64,000 nucleotides of DNA from NCBI GenBank assembly GCA_910589415.1, contig OU342630.1:63918186-63982185 (forward strand), written 5' to 3'. Origin of the DNA: Malachius bipustulatus. Lineage: Eukaryota; Arthropoda; Insecta; Coleoptera; Melyridae. Of the stretch, positions 31,307 to 44,480 are shown piece after piece. The notes beneath the pieces were generated by a model. That model did no database searches and was not told the DNA's origin. It was given only the letters and a program-made list of their open reading frames with translations. Position 1 is the first letter of the stretch. Each line of letters begins with the position of its first letter. The position numbers and the translations under genes were made by a program.

Positions 31307-31314
31307 AAACAAAG

Positions 31315-31700
31315 TTAATTTAGGGAATGCGAGTTTGTATTTCTGACTGAAGCAAAGCCAACTTTTTATTTCAACAAAATATGCCAAATGCCATGACTGC
31401 CATGAGTGCCATGTAAAATAAAAGTTGTTCAATTTGCAACAAATTTTATGGGAAAACACTTTATTGATTGGTGCAAGGTGCAAGTGCAAGAACTCCCAGA
31501 AAAAAAATCACTACAAATTGATGACATTCTATCATTATGCCATTTTTTCATATTTTTTTGCAATAGTTCGCCAAATTTATAATTAATTTAATCGCCTAAA
31601 AAAGTCTAATAAGCAATAATAATGGATACTTGTGGAGTTTTTTGCGAGTTCTTTCTCTTCACAAGTTAATTCTCATATTTAATCAAAACTCAGAGATTAT
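31315..31700. other. intergenic sequence, nothing recognised
   Basis: No supported feature. It was contiguous with the sequence left of 12174 before the hAT insertion. Confidence 0.3.
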
Positions 31701-31943
31701 GGGCCGGTTGCTCAAACGTTAATTAAAAATTTTCAGATAATTAGTGATTTTAAAATGTCCTGTATTATCGAACCATTGGTCTGATATTGTTGAAAATGGA
31801 TTCTGCTCCCTTTAAGAAGAGTTAATTATTATTGATTAAAAATACAAGATCATTAATTATTATATTCGCCGTGTTTTCAAAATTTGCAATTTAAAATCAA
31901 TAATTATCTCAAAATTTTTAATTGACGTTTGAACAACCGGCCC
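31701..31943. mobile_element. Harbinger-type MITE
   Basis: 243 bp. The left end GGGCCGGTTGCTCAAACG and its inverted counterpart match over about 33 bp with two differences. TAT lies on both sides (31698-31700 and 31944-31946), a 3-bp duplication in length like PIF/Harbinger. GGGCCGGTTG ends are common in that group. Confidence 0.7.
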
Positions 31944-31946
31944 TAT

Positions 31947-32932
31947 ATGTTGAACAAAATATTGACTTGCAAATTATACCGGGTGATCCATTTTAATTCC
32001 CCCAGTTGATTATTTCAGACCACTAATGTTTAAGAAAAAAATCAGTCAAACAATGTTTGGCTTTGTTGGGTGATGGGGACATCCTTTGGACACAAAAATC
32101 ACTCTCCACCCCACCACGAGGGGGTTTGGATGACTTCCAAATTCTGAATAGGAACTGCCATTTTTTATTGCGAATTATGATTACACTTTAAGCATCTCTA
32201 AGGAGGGGGGAACAAAACTGCATCAAAAAATATCTGCGGGCAATTAACTTTTGGGAAGTCTAAAATGACTGGGCTAATGAAGGGATTTTAAACTTTTAAG
32301 GTGTGGTTTTAGAAACAACATACTCTATTAGTAGAAGAACCAAATTGTAAACATCCATTTTTTCATATAAATTTCCAAGACAGGAACAACATTGTGAAGA
32401 ATGGAAGTAACGCCAGGGAAAAGGTGGGTTGGGCTCTTCCTTCAGGAAGTGGTATAGGTACCCCCCCAGTTAATTTATGTCAAAATTCCAACAGCTACTT
32501 GTCGAGTACATCAATTAAGGGGGTGGGGATTATTAACAAAAATATAGAGTCCCTTTCTGATTTCTTTAGTAAAAAGGGTACCTATATAATGAAAAAATTA
32601 TATAACAAAGTTTATGTAAATATTAAAAGTTTAAAGCTTCATCTAATGCTGTTCACATTAATGGGGTTACCTTTGAACCAAATTTTAACTGGAGAACAAG
32701 ACCTGACCTAATGGTAAAAAAATCTTTGACTAGAGAAATTAGAATTACTGTAATTTTTTATCTTTCCTTATAAATTAAAAAATTATTGTCAAATGTTAAT
32801 TAAAAATACACAATTTTTTAAATGGGCAATTTTCGAAACCCAGTATGGTCACTGCTCCAGGAGGCATTGCAATGGATTAACACAAATGGCTGGGTTATAA
32901 ATAATTTTTACACATTAACAAGGAATACACGT
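31947..32932. other. intergenic sequence between hAT complex and CEBPZ stop
   Basis: Contains an old repeat-like stretch beginning CCGGGTGATCCATTTTAA near 31980, with no clear ends. The part next to 32932 must include the CEBPZ 3' UTR. No gene seen. Confidence 0.3.
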
Positions 32933-35900
32933 TTATTTGAATTTTCGTTTCTTATTTTTATGAACACTCTGTTGACTTTTATTGGAACTGTCACTTTTAA
33001 ATCCCCTCTTTCCGGAATGTTTACTGTTTGAAAACGTTTTTCGTTTTCCCTTCCCCAACGCGTGACTATATCCTTGCAGCCACTGGTTTCGTTTTTCCTC
33101 CCATGCAAGCTGCTTGACATCTAAAAATATATTTTTTTAAGTAAGAATTGAAAAAATAAAACTTTTCATTGGATAAATAATTATTGGTTAGTCACTTACT
33201 TGCTTTGTCTTGATTGGAGAACACATTAGAACTTCCGGGGACGATTTTCGAAGAGCCTTCATCTTCTAATAATGTTGCAAATTCATCGGCAGATGCAAAC
33301 AATGAATTAATATTATCCACACGTTTCTTAATACCCTTTTTCAGTGTTTTATAATCCGGCTTTGATTCCCCTTCACTGTCAGAGTCAAATTCCATTACTT
33401 CGTCGTCGTCATCATCATCTTGAAAAATCCTTAATCATTCTCAGCTAATTTTAAAATAACTAATATATTTATTACCTTGGTCATCTTCACTTAAATCATC
33501 CAGATTGGAGTCCTCTTCATCATCAAATCCATTATGATCTTCATCTTCATCTTCAAGAGTGTCATCATTGTCCAATTCTTCATCGTCTTCGTCTGCGATA
33601 CTTTCTTTTTCTTCGTCATTTTCTGAAAGTAACCAGAATACAAATAATCTCACTGAGAATCTCACTGTGGGAAAAATTTGAAAAATAATAGCTACCTTCA
33701 TCGTCACTTTTATCTTCAGATTTTTTCCCTTTCTTCTTCTTTAAATTTTCACCGATATCGTTCATGTAGTCGAAATCATCATCCTCATCTTTAACGGCCC
33801 CCATTTTATGTAACATCTCTTCAAACTCCTCACTTTTTACAGAATCCAGATCACTATCATCATCTTCTTCTTCTTTCACTTGTACATCTCTGTATTTTCT
33901 CGTTAAGTATCTAAAATAGAGAAACAGGTCGTAAATAATTACATTTTGTTACATTAAAAACCACTTACTCGTGCATAAATACTTCATCAACAGGAATGTA
34001 CTTCTGGTTTTCATTTATATACGCATTCGAAGTGACAGTTAAAGAACGGATCCCTGATGGTCTGTACAGTTTGCGAATTCCGAATTTTGGGTGAGCCCCG
34101 CTTGTAGCAGCGTCGGCAGATTTCTTGGGATTTTTAAAAACGAACCGATCCAAGAATCTTATCAAAGTGAAATCCTTCAGAGGATCGCCGGAATATTTGA
34201 TGTTTACTCCTGAAAATATGTATCAAATGTGATTTTGCATTGTTCAAAATGTTCAAAAACAAACCTTCGAGTAAATTGTTTGCATAAAGGGAAACGGTGG
34301 GATGAAAGTGGTTTTTCAATTCCAGCAATTCTGAATAGAAACAATGTTCACCTCCGCAATAAAGAGGATTTCTACCAAGCGGATTAAACTTGGTTACGGG
34401 CTTAAATTTTACATCAGTTACCACACCGTTTTCTTCAGAAGTTCCAGATCCAGACAAGACTTCTTTGGAATCTACTTCCGGTTTTTCATCCACATCATCA
34501 GCTTTCGGTTGCATAGTTGTAACATTAAGTTTCACATCTAGACCGTCCTCTTTCACAAGATTACCCTGAAATATAATAATTTTTTTCTTAATTATCTATC
34601 TAGAGAACATTTTCCTACCACCAGTAGAGAACTCTAGCATAATCGGAATCCATATACACCTCATACCTCGTCACTGGATCCTGCTTCTTCTTCATCAACT
34701 TCAATTTTTGCTTCAATAAAGACGTTTCCTTCACCAGAACCGTTCAGTTTAAAAGCGTGCAAGCCTCTCTTCTTGCGTAGCATTTGAGATAACATAAACA
34801 GAACACCGCAGGCAAAGTTTGGCTGAGAATGCTGAGAAGCCTGAAGTAATCTCTTGATGAACACTTTTACACGGGACACTTCTTTGTCTTTCATGAGGGC
34901 TTTAAACACCAATGCCAGAAGCATAGCTTGGTGTGTGCTGGTTGTGATCCGTGTATCGAGAAGTTTCTTGTATAACGCTGAATAAAACCTGCAAAAAGGT
35001 TATTGAAATAAAATGTTTCTCAGTACTTATTGAAAATAATTTTCCTTACCGATCCGTTATATTGTTTTCGGTATTAGATACTTGGAATAATAAATTCAAA
35101 GCGTGTAAACTGACATTGAAGTTAGCTATGTGGACAACTCGATACATTGTGTCTATATGTTCAGACATATGAATTTTCTCTAAATTTGCATAGGGATAAG
35201 CTCTATTCACACCCATTAGTAGAGCTGGCATCATTCTGCTATCAACATCACCCTGAAAAATAGTAATAAACAAAAATTTAAACAAGTCTTGATAAAATTT
35301 TTTGATGTTACCTTCTTAATACAAGCCTTGAAAAAAGCGAAATAGACATCAATCAATTTGGTTGCGATTTCGCTGGCTTTGTGTGTCAAATAAAACTGAG
35401 ATAAAAGACAGAGCCCATAATATTGCGCACGAGTGGATATATTCGACCTGAACAATAATTTCTCAACTTCATTCAAAACAATTTCTTGCTTCTTGGGTTT
35501 CTTGCGGAGCAGTTGACCCAGGCAATAGATCGCTTTCGATGCAGACTTTTGAGAAGGATCTCCCAGTTTATTTACAACATTTGAAAGTAGTATCTGAAAA
35601 TAAATCATCTAGCAAATCAGTTTTTTCTAAATTTAAATCCTAAAAACCTTTTCCTGTTCTTCGTTTCCTTCCAATAATTTATACAAAGCACCGACTGCCT
35701 TTTCTTTGTTACTATCCACAGAATCGTGAGCCACGTTATTTAAAGCGGTTATGTACGAAGCATACAGTTCTTTCAACTGATCCTCAAAGTACCAAGCGCT
35801 CAAGAGCTTCCTTCTTGTGATTGCGTTGCCGGAACTCAGTTCATCGAGTTTGGATAACGGGTTTTCTCCAAATTTTCTCAACGCTCTTTTTGGTAGAAGA

Positions 35901-37857
35901 TCAGAAATTAAGAGTTCAGTTAATGCATCTAAAATGATTAGAGTATTAGGTGAAATTACAAGACTTATTCATTCCTTAACACACCGATAGCAGTCAGGCA
36001 TTCTTTTTTCTTTGCCGTTTTTATCATTCCGACTAAATTTTTAAGGTTATCCAAATTGCAAATGGGATTTTCTTGAATTGACACTACATGAGCAGCTACT
36101 TTATCGGAAATGGTACCTTTGTACATGGCCGTTTTCAACCATTTCTGATTTGAATTATTTTTCATATTTTCTGAAAACAAGAAAAAATTAGGAACACTTT
36201 AAAAAATAATAATAATCATAACAGTAAAACTTACTTGAATTGTAATTGGTAACCTCTAATTCATGACATTTCTTCGCTTCTTCTTTCAAGTCAAGTAACA
36301 CCTGCTGTGTTACAGGATCGCAACTCAAAGCTTCTTTTGCAAACTGAAATGGTCATATTATCATAACTTGTTTGATAATAATAACTGTCATATCATAGTG
36401 GATACTCTTATTAATAAAACAAATAGGATTAGTAGTCTATCGGGCAAATGAGTATAATGATTCAAAATGTCTAAACAAATATCTTGTTAACTGGTTTCGG
36501 GTGTTAACCCATCATCCTCAGGACAACTGAAAGTTGAAACCTACTACCAAATACCAATCCTTTGTTTTGTTGTATTTTGAGTACACTAAGACTAATTTTA
36601 CTACTCTCATTAAAAGAATCCACGCATAGACATAGAATAAGGTCGTCTGTCGCCTGTGAAAAGAATATTAAAGGCAAGAAAGGTAGAGATAGAGAAATGC
36701 AAGAAATTATTTTAGCAGTTAATTTACATCAAGTATCAGGTCTGGTTCCATACCTTTTCAAATTACTTGGTTATGGATGTGATCTCCTTAAGGACAGGGG
36801 GGTTAGTAAGAAAATTTTGGTAAATATCTAGATGAGCGGCATGGGTATAGGGCGAAATGGCTTATACTATCGGATAGCTCGTGTCTCTAGGAGTATCAAG
36901 GTACCATTGAATTTTTGCGCCGGCAAGTAATAGTCGAGATATAAGGCCTTAAAGTGTCATCCTTGCCCTAATACGTGTATTCGTCATATGATTGCGCTCG
37001 ACGTGCTCGAACAGGAAACGCTCGATTGTCGTGTGCCCGACGGATAAGCGAGCTGCCTGTTCGCGCGTATAATGTTTGAATACACGTATTAGGGCAAGGA
37101 TGAAACTTTAAGGCCTTATATCTCGACTATTACTTGCCGGCGCAAAAATTCAATGGTACCTTGATACTCCTAGAGACACGAGCTATCCGATAGTATAAGC
37201 CATTTCGCCCTATACCCATGCCGCTCATCTAGATATTCACCAAAATTTTTACTTTCTCAGCTCAGGGCATGTTTGTTGAGGATCAGCTTATTGTTTGTAA
37301 AACATAGAAGGGAGTGGATCCGGGAAAGAATCCGGACGAATATATGAAAAATGTGAAAATGGTTTGAGAAACAATCAATCATTAAAAAGATACAGGATAC
37401 TGATACTATGGATATGATGGGACAAAGAGCAATAATCGTAATGAAAGGACAAGTTGGCTCTGCACGAGACCTGAAGGAGAGAGAAAGCCAGAGCTCAGCG
37501 AGTAGGTGACTTGGATGGGTAGAATTTAATTATAATCTCAACATTAGAGTTCTCAACAATAACTTGGACACAATCACAAACTATGCGAGCCCTAAATCCC
37601 TAGTACACCCCCCAGTCATATAATGACTCAAAAGTGAAAAGTTTCAGTACACTTGCCTACCAAATCGTATTTCCAGAATACCTGCATTCTAGTAAACTGT
37701 AAATGACCATTCCCCAAATTTTCCTTACCTGATGGAACCATTTTTGAGGTTCCTGCTGATATTCTTCCAGTTCAGGTTCACCCCCATCATATTCTTTCGA
37801 TTCATTATCGGTTTCAAATATTTTTTTCAACTGAATTCTTCGTTTATCTTTCCTCAT
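32933..37857 (-). CDS. CEBPZ: CEBPZ / Noc1 (MAK21) ribosome-biogenesis factor
   Basis: Thirteen exons, all GT-AG: 37857-37729, 36343-36235, 36170-35985, 35928-35648, 35593-35312, 35252-35050, 34988-34667, 34565-34265, 34209-33969, 33910-33696, 33622-33476, 33418-33200 and 33120-32933. They sum to 2823 nt, a 940-residue protein. Exons 3-7 form the HEAT-like CBF/Mak21 domain (GNAITRRKLLSAWYFEDQLK, ASKAIYCLGQLLRKKPKK, ISTRAQYYGLCLLSQFYL, AYPYANLEK). Exons 10-12 encode a very acidic linker and the last exon a Lys/Arg-rich tail (VKQLAWEEKRNQWLQGYSHALG). Noc1 forms a complex with Noc2 that accompanies pre-60S particles in the nucleolus; the old name came from CCAAT-box binding (established knowledge). 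Intron 1 (36344-37728) carries a long palindromic element. Confidence 0.95.
36811..37249. repeat. near-perfect palindromic element in CEBPZ intron 1
   Basis: Two arms of about 172 bp (36811-36982 and 37078-37249) are almost exact inverted copies, separated by about 95 bp of GC-richer sequence. The arm starts AAAATTTTGGT and includes TCTAGATGAGCGGCATGGG and GGCCTTATATCTCGACTA. A target duplication was not clear. Likely a foldback MITE. Confidence 0.85.
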
Positions 37858-39930
37858 TGTAATGTGTTAATAAGCTTTAATTATATTTAAAGTTTCAAAC
37901 ATAAAAAGCAGGATCTAAAATAATATTTTTAAATTTACGTCTGCAGATTCGTTTGTATTCACATCCCACATCGTGTGAAAACTGAAAACTGAAAACTGAG
38001 GTTAATGAGGTTATGCATGCATTCTTCTTCTTTCTTGTTTTTTCAAAGGTACCCTCTTCTGGCCTGTTGCTGTCACTGCTTTGACGCAGCTTAAGCCAGT
38101 GCACCTAGGGAACCTGTATTACCGACATTGATGCTTACTAGGGTATTTCATAAGATGGGCCCACGCGCAAATTGCCTATAAAATAATAAGGAAACCACAG
38201 CTCTCAGTTTATTTTATTGTTGTATTATTTGGTGTTTTTCTTGCTTGGTGTTCGACTTATTAAGTGAACATGGTATTTTTACTTTAGGCAGTACGCTAGG
38301 GTGTATATGAGCAATAACAAGAAGAAAAGTGAAAACTAGAATACGAAATGCCGTTATTTTTTATGTTCTACCAACAAGTGACGAATGGTTTTTAGGTGTA
38401 CGGTGTATTTTGATAACTGAACAGGTAATAAAAGTATGTAAACATTTATGCATTTTTCCATTTTTGTATTGTTGGTCGCTGTAGGTGATATAGGTAACAA
38501 TTACCAGTGATTCAAATGTACGCCATTTTTTACACTGTATAGTGCCTTGACTGCGTTGCTGCTTTGAAAATAATGAATTAGAAATTTTATCTCAAATTGC
38601 AATATTCTCGGACGGCTATGACTACGATGAATGCTCAAGCGGTATCGCCGAACCCGCATTTTACTTTTTTGTGACATTTACATTATTTATCTTTGTTTCT
38701 CTCACTATCCTATTCTATTACTTCGGATGTCTGAGCTCAGCACAGTTAGTGCAGTAGCCACAACCACACGACAACCGAGTCCATAGTCACAGAACAGCAG
38801 AAGTTCAGAACTTCAGAATAAAATAAAAGCCATTATTTATCTTTCATCATCGATCGATGATCCACCTCCACCAGTGTCCAAAGAAGAAAAAGGAAAGAGT
38901 ATAACGTTACTTTATGCGACGGAAGTCAGCCATCTTGGTGGTCCAAATTTGACATTAACAGTCGACTTAAGCCAAACGATGTCATAAAGCTCGGCCGGTG
39001 ATTGGCTGTTACGTGACGGACGGTCGGCGGCCAGGCTGAATATAATGAAGTGATATTCTTATTCTTTCAGTCTACAGCTCCTTTATATAGGATTTCAGTC
39101 GTTTTCTGTCTCTGTCTGGCATTGTCCGCCATATTGGTGGTCCATTCGGGTGGTCACCAAGTATATCGCATTTACTCTTTCCTGACCTTTTTCTTCTTTG
39201 ATTTGGACAGATAAATTTAGCAGTGATACCTAATAACTTACGAAAACTTTTATTTCAAACTGGATGTAATAAAACTTTTACAGTGATGACGTCAGTGGGC
39301 GGGGCCAACAACCAGGGTTCCATACAAACAAAAAACAAACGTTGTTTACAAGTTTGCCAGTTCTGATGGAAGTTGTTTCGTCAAACATGAAAGCTCTAAT
39401 GAGGGTTCTCATTAGTAGAACTTCAAAAGTGCTGCAATGTGATGGCATTTTATATACCCTTAGGACAACAACAACTTTTCCCAATGAGATAATCATCCTT
39501 CAATTCAATTTGTAAATTAAAAAAAAAAAACAATTAACCCATTGCCACTACCTGCTGAATTTGCTAGCAGAATATTCTTACCTCAACGCTATTAGGTTTT
39601 GTTTTTCATACTGGCGTGTACTGTTCTCATGACCAGATTTCCTGCACAGCATTTTCACCTTTGGAAAATGCTTTTCCAGTGATATTACCTTTATTTTATT
39701 AGTTGAATAATTCAAGTACTTTGCTGACATTATAAACTTGGAATAGGTATTACGGGAACACCCATCAAATCAAACCACTCAATCAATAAATAAATACCGA
39801 CAGACGGACTAAATAAAGTAACTTAACTGCCTAATTTTAAGTTTTGACTAAATTAAAATATTCAGTATTCATTCACTAATGGCATTACTAATGGCATCTG
39901 GCATCACTAATGACTTCAGAGTAATGGCTT
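37858..39930. other. intergenic sequence upstream of CEBPZ, no gene recognised
   Basis: The first few hundred bases should hold the CEBPZ promoter. Scattered repeat-like pieces follow (for example CCATCTTGGTGGTCC near 38930 and CCATATTGGTGGTCC near 39131), with no bounded element. Confidence 0.35.
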
Positions 39931-40020
39931 CACATTGACAACAATGACCACGTGAACGGTTTGTTGGTATGGAACCAGAACCACTTAGCCCCGCCCTGTG
40001 ACGTCACACTGACGGCGTCT
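39931..40020. repeat. copy of a short repeat also present inside the palindrome arms
   Basis: GACAACAATGACCACGTGAA through GTGACGTCACACTGACGGC matches about 44180-44270 (same orientation) and about 44632-44720 (inverted), with small differences. Confidence 0.6.
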
Positions 40021-40982
40021 ATAGGCACTACTGCTACCAGCCTAGAGATTCCGCTTCAAGAAAACGTCGTCAACGCTGGGAAAAAGAAGACTCAAAATGT
40101 CGTGATCGTAGCACGTCGTAGCCACACTGTTTGTCACCGTCACCATAGAAAGGTACGCTATTAGGAGCATAATGTGGTGATGTGAAACTAAAAAAAAATT
40201 AAAAGTGAGAATAACCTTTAAATCTTTTCGGCTCGGCAGTGGCCAGTGGCAGTGACAACATTTTTATTGTTTTGAGGAAGATGAAGTGTTTTTGTTTTAT
40301 TTTCCTGCGATTATTGTTTGTTAATCACTTGACTGTCTTGTTATTAAACAGGTAAGTAAAGCTTATTTATGTAAGTAAAATTGGGACTGCGGGCTTAATT
40401 ATCATAACTATACAAAGGACATTTGGATGATTTGAATTTGAACATTCCTCTGTGGTAATTCAGCTTGGTAAATGAAACCCATAAATCCCAGAACCATCTA
40501 TTTATTTAACTATTTTGTTTAACAAACAATACAAATACAGCTTTATCGCTAGTAGCCTGCTGATTGCTGATTCACAGATTCCCACAACTCCAAAGGTCTA
40601 TTATTATTGTTGTAGTGAAAAATTTACTGTGCTTTTATCGATTTTCAAGGGAAAAGAAATTGGGAAAATAAAATTGTTGATTTAAGTAAATTAAGTAGTT
40701 CTCATCGACATCAATATTTTGATATAGAGGCCATTTTATACCTAATCAGTGATTATCCACATGATCACTTGATTAGTCTCCTGCAAGCAGGCCTGCGCTG
40801 AAGTCACATGAATGTGTTGTCTTTTGTCACATGCAGTGAATAAAAATTAGTATTATTATGCAATAATACTTTCAACTAATCTGTGAATATATTTCAGAAA
40901 TGTTACCTATCATCGCTGATCACTTGTTGATGGGGGGCGACGGACAGCAGAAGCAAAGGGAGCAAAACCAACAACTATATGT

Positions 40983-41545
40983 CTGCAGCGAAAGGCCTTA
41001 CGGGCAAATTGTAATGCCTTTGCTCTCCCAGGGAAGAGATTTGTTGAGCTATTTAGACTCAATAAAGAACTCGCCAATAACTTGATAAATGCTGTGAGGC
41101 CATAATTAAACAATTGAGTCTATGTGTCGGGTTTAAGCACAGAAATCAAAGTGTTGACAGCATTACGTTTTTATGCAACACGGTGCTACCAAAGGAGCAA
41201 TTTGGGTTTGAGCCAAACCTGCATGCTTTCATAGGTAAGTTATGAAATATTTTCTTATGCATATACGAACTTATTTATTTTTTTAAATCTTTATTATTGT
41301 TTTTTCTAGATGCATACCTACGTGGAGTTACAGCTTGTATCAAGAGATTTATTGGACTTCTAAAAAATCGTTTTAGGTGTTTACTGAAAGAACGTGTTGC
41401 TAGATATTCACCCCAATTTGTCAGAACTCTTGTCAACTCCTCTGAAATATTACAGAACATGTGCATTAACGAAAAAGTGCCCTTGCTAGGTGATGCTTTG
41501 CAGTTACTTTGTAAGGCAAATGTACAGCAAGACAAAAGACAATAA
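40983..41545 (+). pseudogene. HARBI1-like (PIF/Harbinger) nuclease remnant, left arm
   Basis: The 5' part (40983-41210) reads RKALRANCNAFALPGKRFVE, then LFRLNKELANNLINAVRP, stops, then IKVLTALRFYAT, the N-terminal signature of Harbinger nucleases. After an intron (GTAAGT near 41234, TTTTTTCTAG ending 41310) the 3' part reads DAYLRGVTACIKRFIGLLKN and SPQFVRTLVNSSEILQNMCI, matching the nuclease C-terminus. The central catalytic region is missing and several stops are present, so it cannot be active. The same remnant is mirrored in the right arm. Confidence 0.75.
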
Positions 41546-42555
41546 TGATATGCTGAATGAAGGACACTGATTGTATAGTCCAATAAAGTCTAAAAAGTCA
41601 TACGTATCGATTAAGAATACACATCCATTTGATAGTTCGATTTATTTTGTTTCATATACGTGGTTTTTATAGTAACCGTCCAGTTTGTCTAAACACTCCA
41701 TCCCGCATAAATAAGTATACGTCAACATTGGTTTTGAATGAGAATTAAATGCACAACACAGAGGATAGAATGTCATTACGTGAATAAATTTTATGTAGTT
41801 GTCAGTGGCTCTCAAACTGACGTAAGCGCTTCAATTCATTGTTTGAATGATTCCTTCAATAATTTACGCTCGTTCACAACTTGACAATTAACTGTTTGAC
41901 ATTTTCTGGTGAAATTAAAAATATTAATTCGGACGGTTAGTGTGACGTCACATCTGACTTTAAAGTTAATCCTACTATAAAACATTGTAAATAGATATTT
42001 CTTATAGTTAGGCTACATTTATAAATAGTAGGCTGTTATGTAGATAGTAGGTTGTAAGTAGTTATTTTTCATACAAGACTGTGAAATGACACTTTTGCAC
42101 ATGGAGAATGGAAATTTTTGCGAGCAAGCAAATCATTCGAGAATGCAAAAGTGGCATTTCACAGTGTCGTATCAAACGACATTTTTTCGAATACTGAACC
42201 TATCCGAAAGCTTAAAAAACACTAAGAATATGAATAGAAAATGTTGACGTTCTGTAACTTGCTGCATGTAATATTTTAATATTCACCATGACAAACAAGC
42301 TTTAGTAAACAATAAATGAAAAGACGTGTACACATGTACTAGTGTGCAAAAGTATTTTGCTCTCTAGTAGATGCAAATTTGACTTTTGATACTTCATAAG
42401 TATTACGTAAAAGTGAAGTTTTAATGACAGTATTCGAAAATAGATATTTTCTATACTTACATGCTAAATGTGTAAATAGTAAGTTGTAATTTTTTTATCA
42501 TTAGGCTAGATCTTTAAATTGGCTGTAATATGGTGGTTTCAAAGCGGTGAGTTTT

Positions 42556-42925
42556 TATATAGTTCGCGTCCCCTTCTCAAAATCCGTCTTCTCAGAAACT
42601 AAGCATCGTACATCCTCAAGCAAAGCAAAAAAATTGCCCGAGGATGTACGACGCTTATATAGTTTCTGAGATATTCCCAGTGACCATATTAATTACTCAC
42701 CGGGTACTGGATGTTAACGCAAGGTGCAAATTAGAAGAAAATGTTCTTCCCTCAATTGGAGGAATTGTCCAGATGCCCCCCAGTAATTTTCTTCCATATA
42801 TGGTAGATACTTTTTGAAATCGCTCGGGTAAATCTGGGCAAAAGGCAATTGGCCGCGCAACGCAACGCACTAGACCCCTACTTGACATGACGGATTTTCA
42901 AAAGGGGACTCGAAATATAATATAA
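42556..42925. repeat. MITE-like inverted-repeat unit inside left arm
   Basis: TATATAGTTCGCGTCCCC...CAAAATCCGTC at the left pairs with GACGGATTTTCAAAAGGGG...ATATA at the right. A shorter inverted pair (ATCGTACATCCTC and GAGGATGTACGAC) sits inside. Mirrored at about 45965-46339 in the right arm. Confidence 0.55.
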
Positions 42926-44414
42926 AAGCCTGCTTTTCGTCCATTTGGGAGATTCAAGGCATTTTTGTCACCATCTCCGTAACTAAAATTGTGTTGACCA
43001 GAAATTTAATAATATTATTGTTTGTGTTTTCATTCTTATGTAATGGAATAAAGTTGTTATACCTTCGGGGTTTGCAGATATACATAATTTGGCGTTAAGA
43101 AAAAAACTCAAGTCATTGGTGATGAGATGTCATTAACTTGGTATACTTTATACCAAACATTTTATTAACTTAATTACCGGAGTAGCAATTTATTGAATAG
43201 TTCTTGTAACATAGTATGCATTGAAAAATATGAAATGTTTTTTTGTAAAATTTAAAGGGCTTTAGCTTACTGATCGTTAATAAATAAACAAACATTTTGT
43301 TTATCAATAAATTAATTTCTCACTTGTCAAAAGCAAGTTATCCCTAAAATAAGGTTAGGCAACCCATAATATACAGTGTGTAAAAGTGTAAGTGGCAGTA
43401 CATGGAGATCTTGGAAACGGCAAGATATACACGGTCGGTTAAATTAGAGAAAAGTTGCACAACTTAATGCTTAATGAGAATCTGAATTTTTTCTTTGAAT
43501 ATTTCCAGTCATTGCTGAAATATCCTCAAAAAACTGAAAAATCAAAATTTCTTATTTTAACCATATCTTTTTTATTATTGGGAAATAATGAATTATTTTT
43601 TGTAGGCTTACATAAGTCGTCAAAAGCTATCCACTTGGCATTACAAAAATTTTCAAAGCCGACTAGATCTCAGAGTTTTCATAGCCAACTTTTGTTTTTC
43701 TTATAGCCGCCATATTGGGTTTTTATGTCGTTCGGTATAAAATAAATCAAGGAAACCAAAAATTATTAACATTCGAAAAAATTAAATTTTCAAGAATTGT
43801 GTTTTTTTTTGCGGAAAAAACAAAAAAAATTCACCCAATTACATTATTATGAAGTCATATTATTTGCTGTATGGTTTTTTACTTTTCATAATTATGATAT
43901 TCGGTATGAAAAGTTTTTTTTTCGAAAAAGAATAAAATTTTTGATTTTTTTTTTTAATGTTATTAATTTTGAGTTTCCTTGATTTATTTCATACCGAACG
44001 ACATAAAAAACCAATATGCATTAAACTACCGCCAAACGGCTCGAACTCCATGGAAACCTAGAATATGATTTGGTTCAATTCAATTGATGGCGATCGCAGG
44101 CCAATGTATGAAAACAACCTCAATAGGTCAAACTTCAGGACCACGTGAACTTAAAACTTCAACTAAATCACGACAACTGACAACAATGATGGCCACGTGA
44201 ACGGTTTGTTTACTTGGAACCGCTTACGCTTAGCCCAACCTAGTGACGTCACACTGACGGCAGATAAGTAGTGAGCTACAAGACTTTAGTTATCCTGAGG
44301 CTTACCTCATCTAAGATTCTCTCACTGTACGAGCACTCGTAGCAACTTTCGTAGCAGCAACCAGCCGCCATGTTGATTCCCAGCGTAGACGACGTTTTCT
44401 TGAAGCGGAATCTC

Positions 44415-44480
44415 GCAGCGGGTTGCATTGACATTGCATTGAATAGAAAGAAATGAATGAAAGTCTGAGAGATCTGCTGC
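44415..44480. other. 66-bp central spacer of the palindrome
   Basis: Lies between the two inner termini. Its own ends (GCAG... and ...CTGC) are also complementary, so the symmetry runs a few bases into the spacer. Confidence 0.7.

Larger units (their letters stand above)
40045..44414 (+). mobile_element. left arm: decayed DNA transposon with GAGATTCCGC ends
   Basis: 4370 bp bounded by inverted GAGATTCCGCTTCAAG... termini of about 36 bp (one end reads GTCAACGCTGGG, the other GTCTACGCTGGG). Carries the nuclease remnant at 40983-41545, a MITE-like unit at 42556-42925 and a foldback fragment at 43380-44020. Confidence 0.8.

Noticed and set aside
30933..31318. Ser/Arg/Pro-rich frames of about 100 codons in three frames
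   Set aside because: They come from the GC-rich subterminal repeats of the hAT end, where all frames stay open by composition.
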